Source: Acidobacteriota bacterium
GTDB taxonomy: Bacteria > Acidobacteriota > Thermoanaerobaculia > Gp7-AA8
Assembly (NCBI GenBank): GCA_019244185.1
Contig: JAFATB010000011.1
Location: 1-64,000 of the forward strand
DNA length: 64,000 nt
Reading direction: 5' to 3'
The notes beneath the pieces are model-generated. The model was not told where the DNA came from and did not search any database. It saw only the letters and a program-made list of their open reading frames with translations. This document shows positions 52,827 through 63,951 of the stretch, in pieces (positions within the stretch are counted from its first letter, which is position 1; every line of letters begins with the position of its first letter). The translations under genes and the position numbers were made by a program.

Positions 52827-53148
52827 GCTGCGGCTGCAGCTCTCCTTCGACGTACTCCATGAGGTAGAAGTCGACGCGCTTCTGGATGAGCGTGTCGCCG
52901 GCGCGGAAGAAGTATTCGATCGTGTCGAGCGGCTTGACGATCTTCGCGGTCAGCCCCGTTTCCTCGAGCACTTCGCGCAGCGCCGCCGCCTCGGATGTCT
53001 CGCCGCTGCTGACCGCGCCCTTCGGCAGACCCCAGCGCGTGCGGCCGCGCGTGGCGATGAGCGCCACGTGCGCGACGCCGCCGCGCATCGCGATCACGGC
53101 GCCGCCCGACGAATGCTCGTTGCGGGTTTTCCTCCGCCCCTGTGCCAT
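52681..53148 (-). CDS. Nudix hydrolase
   Basis: 155-aa pyrophosphohydrolase acting on nucleoside-diphosphate-linked substrates. Residues 1-~130 form the Nudix fold; the box reads 'GAVSSGETSEAAALREVLEETGL', complete with RE and EE (start and end shown). 'GRTRWGLPKGAVSSGE' resembles diadenosine polyphosphate or RNA-5' pyrophosphatase types. The coding 3' end overlaps ku-operon phosphoesterase DNA on the other strand by 146 nt, and those final residues (SFDSERKLLEMALQEIAPP) still look Nudix-like. So both proteins seem genuine. Confidence 0.92.
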   Translation of the reverse strand: MAQGRRKTRNEHSSGGAVIAMRGGVAHVALIATRGRTRWGLPKGAVSSGETSEAAALREVLEETGLTAKIVKPLDTIEYFFRAGDTLIQKRVDFYLMEYVEGELQPQLSEVDDVEWVELTASLRRASFDSERKLLEMALQEIAPPSSPQAASSRT

Positions 53149-53295
53149 GGCCGCATTCTACGCGCGCGCTGCGGATGCGCGCTCCGAACGCACACGGCAG
53201 CGCCTGCCTGCACATGACGAATCTGCTGGTCGTTTCCGCCTAAAAGGGGTACATTTCCGTCAACGCATCACAATTAGACACAGGAGGGGTACGGC

Positions 53296-53730
53296 ATGTC
53301 CGAGATCTCTATGTTGTGGACCGTCGCGGGAGTGGTCGTTCTCGCGGCTCTCGTGGTCGCATTCATCAAGATGCGTCAGAAGGACCTGCTCGACGCGATC
53401 GCACAGAAGCGGAAAGGATCGTCGAAGCTCGTCACGCGTGCCGAGTACGTCGAGGGCGTCGAGAAGATCCCGGTCGTGCTGTCGGTCTCGGACGATACGC
53501 TGTACTACGAGAACTCCGATCTGGAAGCGATGTTCGAGCTCGCGCGTCTCGACGAGATCGAGTACGCCGACGAGCTCTCCACCGGAAAGAACCTCGCCGC
53601 CGGCGCGCACGTGCTGCGCCTCCGCTCGCACGGAACGACGTTCGAGTACGTCCTCAACCCCGGCGACGACGCCAAGTGGCGCAGCGCGCTTCCCGCGCGC
53701 CGTCTCTCCCGATCCGCCGCCGCGGTGTAG
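53296..53730 (+). CDS. Hypothetical membrane-anchored protein
   Basis: 144 aa, unrecognised. One N-terminal helix (LWTVAGVVVLAALVVAFI) is followed by a charged stretch and a globular cytosol-facing or periplasmic domain: 'VTRAEYVEGVEKIPVVLSVS', 'LYYENSDLEAMFELARLDEIEY', 'GKNLAAGAHVLRLRSHGTTFEYVL', a beta-rich pattern resembling a split barrel or PH-like fold. Good RBS (AGGAGGGG ending 7 nt before the ATG). The 147-bp region upstream carries no other gene. The gene is followed by two hairpins and then two tRNA genes. Confidence 0.8.
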   Translation: MSEISMLWTVAGVVVLAALVVAFIKMRQKDLLDAIAQKRKGSSKLVTRAEYVEGVEKIPVVLSVSDDTLYYENSDLEAMFELARLDEIEYADELSTGKNLAAGAHVLRLRSHGTTFEYVLNPGDDAKWRSALPARRLSRSAAAV

Positions 53731-53751
53731 CATTCCCGCGCGGAATGGGGT

Positions 53752-53785
53752 TCTGCGGCAGCCTGTTCGCACCGGCTGCCGCAGA
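53752..53785 (+). terminator. 12-bp hairpin before tRNA genes
   Basis: Perfect 12-bp stem TCTGCGGCAGCC / GGCTGCCGCAGA with a 10-nt loop, preceded by a smaller CATTCC-CGCGC-GGAATG hairpin at 53731-53747 directly after the stop of the 144-aa gene. There is no T-run, so it is a GC-type terminator or a processing site for the tRNA precursor beginning 7 nt later. Confidence 0.5.
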
Positions 53786-53791
53786 CCGAGT

Positions 53792-53868
<77 letters not shown>

Positions 53869-53893
53869 ACCGCCCGCTGCGCGCTCCACTTGT

Positions 53894-53970
53894 GTCCCCG
53901 TAGCTCAGTCGGATAGAGCAACAGCCTTCTAAGCTGTGGGTCGCAGGTTCGAATCCTGCCGGGGACGCCA
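53894..53970 (+). tRNA. tRNA-Arg (TCT)
   Basis: Acceptor GTCCCCG / CGGGGAC, anticodon stem ACAGC-CTTCTAA-GCTGT with anticodon TCT, TPsiC arm GCAGG-TTCGAAT-CCTGC, discriminator G and encoded CCA. It lies 25 nt after tRNA-Pro; both are probably on one transcript. Confidence 0.97.
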
Positions 53971-53981
53971 CCCCGCGCAAC

Positions 53982-54299
53982 TCACTGTTCCGGCGGCAAC
54001 GTCACGTGGCGGAAGCTGAACGCGTCCAGCGCACCCGCATCGAGCTGCAGCTCGCGGCCGTCCACCACGTACGTGTGGTGACGGCGATCCGCAAGAAGCT
54101 CGATCCATCCTTCCTCCGGAATCTCGAAGCGCTCGCCCGCATAGACGAACTGCTGGCCGGGACGGCCGTTGAAGTGATAACCGACCGTCGAGATCCCGCA
54201 CCGCACGACCGGCTGCTGCAACTCGCCGCGGCGGACGAGGGCCGTGAGATCGAGCTCGAACTGAATGGCAAGGGTGAGCGCGGCGGCGGTGAGGATCAT
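53982..54299 (-). CDS. Small exported hypothetical protein
   Basis: 105 aa, unrecognised. An AGGAG Shine-Dalgarno 7 nt before the ATG at 54299 supports this strand rather than the opposite open frame. The N-terminus (MILTAAALTLAIQFELDLTAL) looks like a short signal or anchor. The rest is beta-rich: 'GISTVGYHFNGRPGQQFVYAG', 'IPEEGWIELLADRRHHTYVV', 'GRELQLDAGALDAFSFRHV'. It faces the 3' end of tRNA-Arg and diverges from the ECF sigma gene across a low-GC gap. Confidence 0.7.
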   Translation of the reverse strand: MILTAAALTLAIQFELDLTALVRRGELQQPVVRCGISTVGYHFNGRPGQQFVYAGERFEIPEEGWIELLADRRHHTYVVDGRELQLDAGALDAFSFRHVTLPPEQ

Positions 54300-54561
54300 C
54301 GAAGGCTCCTTTCTTCAGCGTTCTTATCCACATAAACGCCCGCGAAGACCGGCTGCCAAACGCGAAGATTTTTTTTGAGAACTCGTCGTTTCGCCCGTTT
54401 GTGCTGATGTTTTTCGCGAAAGACCGGCGCACGGCGAGTGCCCGTGAAAATGTTTCTTTGAGAACTGTCGTTGTTCTCCGTTAAAGCCATCAGTAGCCGT
54501 TGTTCGAAACGGTCTGTTGCATTGAGGCGAGTCATTGAACGTCTGAGGGACCGGAGGCCTT
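54300..54561. promoter_or_regulatory. Low-GC divergent region with imperfect direct repeats
   Basis: 262 bp, the most A/T-rich stretch of the window. Two diverged copies of a ~75-85-bp segment are visible: GCGAAGACCGGC (54342) / GCGAAAGACCGGC (54416) followed by TTTGAGAACTCGTCGTT (54374) / TTTGAGAACTGTCGTT (54457). The GAGAAC core could be an ECF -35-like or operator element controlling the divergent sigma and exported-protein genes. The sigma gene has GGAGG 6 nt before its ATG. No exact promoter could be fixed. Confidence 0.45.
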
Positions 54562-55128
54562 ATGGGCTCAGGACCAAAGCCGTCGTGCCGCGATTTCGAG
54601 CTCGTGCTGATTCTTCGAACGGGGACGGATTCGCAACGCGATGACGCACTGCGCGAGTTGATGGATCGGCATACGCCCTCTGTATTCGGAGCGGCGTTCA
54701 AGATCGTGAAGAACACCGAAGGCGCGAACGACATCGTGCAGGCGGCGTTCGTGAAGCTTGTCGAGAAGCCGCCGGAGCTGCAGCCGGACCAGAGTCTTGG
54801 CGGCTGGCTCCATACGGTCAGCCATCACCTCGCCCTCGACCAGATCGATAAGTACAAACGCTTCGGCGCGTTTTCCGAGGATGACGGCGAGCGGGCCATG
54901 TGGACCTCCCGGCGCGCCGCTCCGGTCGAACACGCCGAATACAAGCAGATGCTGCGGCGCATCGCCACGCTGCCGCTGCCGCTGAAGGTCGTCGCCGAAC
55001 CCTATCTCATGCACGACGTGCCGGTGAGCGTGATCGCGCAGAAGCGCGGTCTCACGCCGGCCGCGGTCTACGCGCGTCTGAAGAAGGCCAAAGCGTATCT
55101 GGTCCGGTCCCGCACCAAGCAACGTTAG
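54562..55128 (+). CDS. ECF-type RNA polymerase sigma factor
   Basis: 188 aa. Region 2: 'ELMDRHTPSVFGAAFKIVKN', 'GANDIVQAAFVKLVEKPPEL', 'GGWLHTVSHHLALDQIDKYKR'. Region 4: 'LPLPLKVVAEPYLMHDVPVSVIAQKRGLTPAAVYARLKKAKA' is a helix-turn-helix, shown here as two pieces in one span of family character (core: VSVIAQKRGLTPAAVYARLK). The linker carries Trp/Arg-rich residues. It is followed 15 nt later by the 514-aa protein, which has an anti-sigma-like HxxxCxxC motif, so the two probably form a sigma/regulator pair. Promoter target unknown. Confidence 0.9.
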   Translation: MGSGPKPSCRDFELVLILRTGTDSQRDDALRELMDRHTPSVFGAAFKIVKNTEGANDIVQAAFVKLVEKPPELQPDQSLGGWLHTVSHHLALDQIDKYKRFGAFSEDDGERAMWTSRRAAPVEHAEYKQMLRRIATLPLPLKVVAEPYLMHDVPVSVIAQKRGLTPAAVYARLKKAKAYLVRSRTKQR

Positions 55129-55143
55129 AAAGGGGAGGTTCCA

Positions 55144-56688
55144 ATGAGCAATCACGACTCTGCGCGCCGGGAAGAGGATGCGCTCGCGTGCGCGTCTCCG
55201 GACGGCGCCGATGCCTGTAGTACCCCGCAGGATGCGGACGATGACGATTCAGCCGCCGACGCCGAGAACTTCGCCGCGCTGTTGCCCGAGCTGATCGTCG
55301 ACGACATCATTGACGCGCCCACCATCGAAAACCCCGAGCACCGCTGCCCGAGCACGCTCGAGCTTCGCGGCATTCTGGAAAATCACGACCGCGCCTCGCG
55401 CGCGGAGCTCCAGCACATCGCGCTTTGTCCCGATTGCGTCGCGCGGACGCGCGCCTTCCGCGACTGCCGCCACGAGGACGCGGAAACGCTCTTCACGAAC
55501 CTCCTCGACGCCGTGCTGGCGCAGAGCGACCGCTCCTCGCCGCACGTCGAATGGGGCGAGCGCTACGCGCGCCTCCTCTTCTACATGATCGGCGAAGACG
55601 ACGAGTTCGAGCGCTGGCAGCGCAGCGCGTGGCGCTGCTCGCACACGCTCGCGTACGCGCTGCGACATGCGCGCGAGGACGGAGCGAATGCCGGCGAGAT
55701 GCATGCGATTCTCGAGCTCCTGTTCGCCGCGTACGGCGCGGCCATCTCCAACCGCCTCGGCGCGCCCGCGCATCTCTTCGACGGCGCCTGGCCGCTCGCC
55801 GAGATGATTCGCGAGGCGGCGTTCGAGATCCGTTTCGCATCGCCGGCGTCTCTCCACGCGTTCGCGCGCGCGGCCACCTCCGCCACCGAGCTCGCCAGCC
55901 CGCGCATGCAGGCGATGATCCTCTATACGGTCGCGCAGTTGCCCGCTTCTGACATTGCGGACGCGCTGGTCCGCGAGCTGGAAGCCGCGAATCTCGATGC
56001 CGCGACGCGCCCGCTGCTGCGCGTGCTCTTCGGCAATCAGGTCGAGCTGCTGCCGGACAGCGCCTCGCACGCGCGGCGCGATCTGCTCCGCGCCACCGAC
56101 GCGCTCCACGTCATCGCGGCGAGTGGCCGGGATGCCGCGGGACGCATCCAGGCGCTCGCGCGGCGCCTCGCCACGACGCTTTTCGCCACGCCGGAGCCGG
56201 TCGAGGCGCTGGTGCGGCTGGTGATGTTCCGCGCATGGCTGCGCGAGCTCGGCGCGACGTTGCGCGGGCGCGCGGAGGCGGCGTCGATCGTGCGCAACGT
56301 CGCGCGCCTGCTCGTCGACCTCTCCGCCGAACGCTACGGCTCGACCTTTCTCGCCATCGAGGCATGCGCGGTCATCCGCGACTTCTGTCCCGGCGCGTTC
56401 GTCTCGCTCGCCAGCGACGTCGTCGCGTCGGCACGGCCCGTCGTGCGCCACGGGCTGGTCGTCTGCGCCGCCGAAGGCTACGAGTCCTCTCTCCATGCGC
56501 GGCCTCACGGCGCGCATCCCTTGTTCCGGCGGCGCGGCCGGACGTGGATCTTCGAAGGGGGTGCCGAGGCGCACCCCCTCGATGTCTTCGGCCATGCGCT
56601 CGCGGCCGCCGCGACGAACGACGCCGAGGTGCTGCGGCATCTGATCTGGCTGCACGAGCGGATGCGCGGCTGGCGCGCGAGCGGCTAA
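55144..56688 (+). CDS. Putative zinc-finger regulator (cytoplasmic) of the adjacent ECF sigma
   Basis: 514 aa, no recognised family. There is no signal or membrane helix. The acidic N-terminus (ADDDDSAADAENF) is followed at ~residues 68-105 by 'RCPSTLELRGILENHDRA' and 'LQHIALCPDCVARTRAF', the HxxxCxxC geometry of ZAS anti-sigma factors. Residues ~115-500 are helical and Ala/Leu/Arg-rich (YARLLFYMIGEDDEFERWQ, 'ARLLVDLSAERYGSTFLAIE', 'FGHALAAAATNDAEVL'), like ARM/HEAT or TPR arrays. The RBS GGGGAGG precedes its ATG. Inferred soluble anti-sigma or co-regulator; the long helical part may sense a partner. Confidence 0.75.
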   Translation: MSNHDSARREEDALACASPDGADACSTPQDADDDDSAADAENFAALLPELIVDDIIDAPTIENPEHRCPSTLELRGILENHDRASRAELQHIALCPDCVARTRAFRDCRHEDAETLFTNLLDAVLAQSDRSSPHVEWGERYARLLFYMIGEDDEFERWQRSAWRCSHTLAYALRHAREDGANAGEMHAILELLFAAYGAAISNRLGAPAHLFDGAWPLAEMIREAAFEIRFASPASLHAFARAATSATELASPRMQAMILYTVAQLPASDIADALVRELEAANLDAATRPLLRVLFGNQVELLPDSASHARRDLLRATDALHVIAASGRDAAGRIQALARRLATTLFATPEPVEALVRLVMFRAWLRELGATLRGRAEAASIVRNVARLLVDLSAERYGSTFLAIEACAVIRDFCPGAFVSLASDVVASARPVVRHGLVVCAAEGYESSLHARPHGAHPLFRRRGRTWIFEGGAEAHPLDVFGHALAAAATNDAEVLRHLIWLHERMRGWRASG

Positions 56689-56899
56689 ACGCCGGCCGCA
56701 GGCGGACCGCGCCTATTCGCAAGCGCCCGCTTGCGTCACGATGGATTTCGTGCCAGAAATCTGCGTCGTCACTGAATAATTCTGTTTCGACACCGTTGCG
56801 TAACAGAGCAAGTGCCGCTATCATGCGCTCCTTCCGATTCGTTTGGACGTAATTCCTTCTTGACATCGCCGCGGTTCTTGGCGGCGTGGGCGGGGCTCA
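56689..56899 (+). promoter_or_regulatory. 211-bp gap upstream of GT87 gene
   Basis: Holds no supportable gene. There is a perfect lone -35 hexamer TTGACA at 56860-56865 without a matching -10 at 17 bp, and an inverted repeat CGCCGC-N8-GCGGCG (56867-56886) that could be a weak terminator of the sigma/514-aa unit or a hairpin at the GT87 leader. Confidence 0.3.
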
Positions 56900-58390
56900 G
56901 TGGCACGACTGGACCGGTTCTCAATCGCACTGGTGTACGGCGGGATCGGTGTGCCCGTCGTCGCCGCACTCTTCGGCGCCTTTGGCTTCGTGCCGGCGGC
57001 AGCCTTCGTTCTGGCCATCGTCGCGATGGCGGCGGTGATGCCGTTCGCGCTGCGGCCGCTGCGCGCGCTCGCGCCGTTCTCCACCGCCGCACGCATCGCG
57101 TTTCTCGCGATCGGCGTCGTCGCCATCGCGCGCGTCACGGGCACCGCGGTGTTCATGCTCGACGCGTCGAAGCCCGGCTTCTCGGCGATGTTCTACGACC
57201 CGTTCTACTTCCACCACAACTGCTTCTCCGCGTGGTGGCACGCGGCGCGGCTCGCCGCGAACGGCACGCCGAACGTCTACCGCAACGAACTCTATGAAGG
57301 CTGGATCGGGCGCTTCAAGCTCGATGAATTCAACTATCCGGCGCCGACGCTGCTCATCCCCGGCGCGCTGCTGCTCTTCACGAAGAACTTCTTCACGATG
57401 CGCGCGGCGTGGTTCGCCATCGAGGCCGCGCTCTTCATCGCCGCGTATCTCGCGGTTGCGTTCCACGTCGACGGCGAGGAACGCCGCCGGCTGCTGTGGC
57501 TCGCGCCCGCGGTCCTCGCCGCGACGCCGATCCTGCTCACGCTGCAGATCGGCAACTTCCAGCTCGCGGCGCTCGCGCTGGCGATGCTGGCCATGGTCGC
57601 GTTCGACCGCAATCGCAACGCCGCGGGCGGAGCGGCGCTCGCGTTCGCGGCGCTGAAGATCTTTCCCGGCATTCTCGTCTTCCTGCTGATCCTGCAGCGC
57701 CGCTGGCGCGCGGTCGCATGGACCGCCGCGTTCGGCGCGATCTGGCTCGTCCTCACCGTCGCCGCGTTCGGCCCCGCGCCGGTGAAAGACTTCGTGCAGT
57801 ACCAGGCGCCGCGCATCGGCAGCGGCGAGCCGTGGGCGTTCCTCGAGCTGCCCGAGCTGCAGGAGTTCAACTCCATCAACCAGGGCATCCCCGGACTGGT
57901 GCTCAAGGCGCGCTCGCTGACGACGGTCGTCAATCCGCGACCGCTGATGCACCGCGTGGCGAACGTTTACGCGCTGCTCCTCGCCGCGCTCGCGGTGCTC
58001 TGTTCGTTCCGCATGAACGACGCGACTCCGCTGACGCGCGCGCAGATCTGGCTCGGACTGCTCGCGCTCGCGGCGCTGCAGAGCCCCTTCGTCCCCGACG
58101 CGTACGCGCTCACCGCGTCGATCTGGCTGTGGGCGCTGGTGATGCCGCGCCTCTGCAGCGAGGCATCCCGCGGCGCCTCGCGCGTGGCGTTCGGCGTCGC
58201 GCTCTACTTCGTCCTCTCACTCGTGATGCCGAACGACGGCGCGCTCTTCTTCCCCGGGCTCGCGCGCTTCTTCGTCACCGCCGCCGTGCAGCTCGTCGCC
58301 ATCGCCGTCGCCGGCTACGCCGTGCTGCAGCGCGCGCCGAAATCCGCCGTCGCTCTCGTTCCGGCGACGATCCAGGAGACCGCCTCATGA
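56900..58390 (+). CDS. GT87-like polyprenol-phosphate-dependent glycosyltransferase
   Basis: 496 aa with about ten transmembrane helices, GT-C fold of the DUF2029/GT87 (PimE-like mannosyltransferase) type. The periplasmic loop after helix 3 has 'FYDPFYFHHNCFSAWWHAARL' with Asp and 'NVYRNELYEGWIGRFKLDEFNYPAPTLLI'-like segments (key pieces: DPFYFHH, YPAPTLL), and 'LQIGNFQLAALAL' is typical. Start is GTG 56900; no ATG fits. It should transfer a sugar from a lipid carrier outside the membrane. Its stop overlaps the DUF5916 gene (ATGA). Confidence 0.82.
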   Translation: MARLDRFSIALVYGGIGVPVVAALFGAFGFVPAAAFVLAIVAMAAVMPFALRPLRALAPFSTAARIAFLAIGVVAIARVTGTAVFMLDASKPGFSAMFYDPFYFHHNCFSAWWHAARLAANGTPNVYRNELYEGWIGRFKLDEFNYPAPTLLIPGALLLFTKNFFTMRAAWFAIEAALFIAAYLAVAFHVDGEERRRLLWLAPAVLAATPILLTLQIGNFQLAALALAMLAMVAFDRNRNAAGGAALAFAALKIFPGILVFLLILQRRWRAVAWTAAFGAIWLVLTVAAFGPAPVKDFVQYQAPRIGSGEPWAFLELPELQEFNSINQGIPGLVLKARSLTTVVNPRPLMHRVANVYALLLAALAVLCSFRMNDATPLTRAQIWLGLLALAALQSPFVPDAYALTASIWLWALVMPRLCSEASRGASRVAFGVALYFVLSLVMPNDGALFFPGLARFFVTAAVQLVAIAVAGYAVLQRAPKSAVALVPATIQETAS

Positions 58391-60621
58391 CCCGTCGCAT
58401 CCTCCTCAATCTGCTCATCGCGCTCGCGTGCGCGCTCCCCGCCGTCGTCGCCGGCGCCGGTCCGCTCACGCTGCCGCATGTCGCACAGCCGCCGCGTCTC
58501 GAAGACTTCACGGCCGGCGAAGACGCGGCCACGCATACCGGCATGGCCAAAGTCACCGAGCTGCGCCAGAACGTTCCCGGCGACGGCGATCCCGTCTCGC
58601 TCGCGACCTCCGTCTACCTCGGCTACGACGCGACGAACCTCTACGTCGGCTTCGTCTGCAAGGACGACCCGAAGCTCACGCGCGCGCGCATCGTGCGGCG
58701 CGAAGAGATCTTCGGCGACGAAGGGCTGCAGATCTTCCTCGACACGTTTCACGACAAGCAGCGCGCGTACGTCTTCGCGGTCAATCCGTACGGCGTGCAG
58801 CTCGACGGCATCGTCACGGAAGGCCAGGGCTACGACTTCAACTTCGACACGCTCTGGTACTCGGAAGGTCGCATGCTGCCGGACGGCTTCGCGGCGCTGC
58901 TGCGCATTCCGTTCAAGAGCCTGCGCTTCTCGCCGGGACCGTCGCAGACGTGGGGCGTCGCGGTGTCGCGCATCATCCCGCGGCGGAACGAGTTCGCGTA
59001 CTGGCCGTACATCACCTCGCGCGTCGAAGGCTTCGTCCCGCAGTTCGCGACCATGGAGATCCCCGAGGCGATCTCGCCGGGGCGGAACTACCAGGTGATT
59101 CCGTACAGCGTGCTCACGCGCTCGCGGTTGCTCGATCAGGGCACCACGAATCCGGGGTACTTCGATACGACGCCGGGACGCATTGGACTCGACGGCAAGT
59201 TCGTGCTCAAGAACTCGCTGGCGGCGGACGTCACGATCAATCCCGACTTCAGCGAAGTCGAATCGGACGAGCCGCAGGTCATCGTCAACCAGCGCTTCGA
59301 AGTGTTCTTCCCCGAGAAAAGGCCGTTTTTCCTCGAAAACTCGGGCTTTTTCGGGACGCCGGTGAATCTCTTCTTCTCGCGCCGCATCGCCGATCCGCGT
59401 GCGGGCGCGCGCCTCACGGGACGCCTCGGACGCTGGGCCGTCGGCGGGCTGGCCATCGACGATCGCGCGGGAGGACTCTTCCTGCCGCCGGGCGATCCGG
59501 GGTTCGGCGACCGCGCGAACATCGCCGTCGCCCGCATGCAGCGTGACTTCGGGGTCGCCTCCAATGCCGGCTTCCTCTTCAGCACGCGCAACCTCGACGG
59601 ACACTCGAATCAGGTCGGCGCATTCGACGGCCGCTTCCGCATCAACGATCTCTGGTCCGCGACCGCGCAGCTCGGCGCGAGCCGCAGCGATCTGCTCGGC
59701 GCGCACAGCAGCGGCACGGTCGGCTTCCTCGGTCTCGCGCGCAGCGGACGCGCGTTCAACTACAGCGGCCAGTACTACGACGTCAGCCGCGACTTCAACG
59801 CGGACCTCGGCTTCATCCCGCGCACCGACATCCGCCAGACCACGCAGAACGCCAGCTACACGAAGTGGCGCAACAGCGACTTCTTCATCAGCCACGGACC
59901 GATCGTCGCGTCGACCGTGACGTGGGATCACAGCGGCGTGCTGCAGGACTGGAGCATCGCGCCGACCTACGACTGGACGTGGACGCGCGCCACCGATCTG
60001 CAGCTGACGTGGGAACAGTCGTACGAGCTCTTCGCGGGGCAGGAGTTCAACAAGCACTTCGGAACCATCTATCTGAAGAGCGAAGCCACGCGCTGGCTCA
60101 CCGCGCACGCGAGCTACAGCCAGGGCACGGGCGTCAACTACTTTCCCGCGAACGGCATCACGCCATTCCTCGCGGATCGCAGGCTCGCCGAAGCGGGCGT
60201 CACGCTCAGCCCCTTCTCGCGCCTGCGCTTCGACGAGACGTTCATCTACGACGATCTGCGCACCCGCGACGACGTCGCCGGCTTCGACGCGGGCACCAGC
60301 GTCTTCCGCAACCCGATCACGCGCACGAAGATCAACTACCAGTTCAACAAGCTGATGGCGGTGCGGCTCATCGTCGACACCAACGCCCTCACGCCGAACG
60401 AGCAGCTCGTCGACGCGCCGCATCTGCGCCACGTCACCGGCGATCTGCTCTTCAGCTACGTCCTCAACCCAGGAACGGTGCTCTACCTCGGATACTCGGA
60501 CAACTACGACAACGTGGCGCTTCTCGAAGGGCCGCCGCGCAACGTCGTGGCCACGCGCTCGGAGCTCAACCCGACGGCGCGCCAGTTCTTCCTCAAGGTG
60601 AGCTACCTGCTCCGCTACTAG
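58387..60621 (+). CDS. DUF5916 outer-membrane protein with CBM9-like N-domain
   Basis: 744 aa with signal peptide (LLIALACALPAVVAGA). Residues ~35-230 are a CBM9/DOMON-like beta-sandwich ('LGYDATNLYVGFVCKDDP', 'GLQIFLDTFHDKQRAYVFAVN', 'WYSEGRMLPDGFAALLRIP'). The rest is a beta-barrel of alternating strands ('VNQRFEVFFPEKRPFFLEN' is the DUF5916 hallmark), ending in the aromatic BAM signal LKVSYLLRY. It is likely an outer-membrane transporter or surface protein; the ligand is not known. Coupled to the GT87 gene and followed 24 nt later by NRPS. Confidence 0.9.
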   Translation: MTRRILLNLLIALACALPAVVAGAGPLTLPHVAQPPRLEDFTAGEDAATHTGMAKVTELRQNVPGDGDPVSLATSVYLGYDATNLYVGFVCKDDPKLTRARIVRREEIFGDEGLQIFLDTFHDKQRAYVFAVNPYGVQLDGIVTEGQGYDFNFDTLWYSEGRMLPDGFAALLRIPFKSLRFSPGPSQTWGVAVSRIIPRRNEFAYWPYITSRVEGFVPQFATMEIPEAISPGRNYQVIPYSVLTRSRLLDQGTTNPGYFDTTPGRIGLDGKFVLKNSLAADVTINPDFSEVESDEPQVIVNQRFEVFFPEKRPFFLENSGFFGTPVNLFFSRRIADPRAGARLTGRLGRWAVGGLAIDDRAGGLFLPPGDPGFGDRANIAVARMQRDFGVASNAGFLFSTRNLDGHSNQVGAFDGRFRINDLWSATAQLGASRSDLLGAHSSGTVGFLGLARSGRAFNYSGQYYDVSRDFNADLGFIPRTDIRQTTQNASYTKWRNSDFFISHGPIVASTVTWDHSGVLQDWSIAPTYDWTWTRATDLQLTWEQSYELFAGQEFNKHFGTIYLKSEATRWLTAHASYSQGTGVNYFPANGITPFLADRRLAEAGVTLSPFSRLRFDETFIYDDLRTRDDVAGFDAGTSVFRNPITRTKINYQFNKLMAVRLIVDTNALTPNEQLVDAPHLRHVTGDLLFSYVLNPGTVLYLGYSDNYDNVALLEGPPRNVVATRSELNPTARQFFLKVSYLLRY

Positions 60622-60645
60622 TCAAACGATGCCCCGGAGGAACTG

Positions 60646-63947
<3,302 letters not shown>

Positions 63948-63951
<4 letters not shown>

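Noticed and set aside
54369..54376. T8 run as an intrinsic terminator
   Set aside because: No stable hairpin directly upstream on the plus strand, and no plus-strand gene ends there.
56545..56590. GGGGGTGC / GCACCCCC hairpin near the end of the 514-aa gene
   Set aside because: Inside coding sequence with good protein continuity past it; likely incidental in GC-rich DNA.
56860..56865. TTGACA as a sigma-70 promoter for the GT87 gene
   Set aside because: No -10-like hexamer at 16-18 bp; it partly overlaps a GC hairpin.
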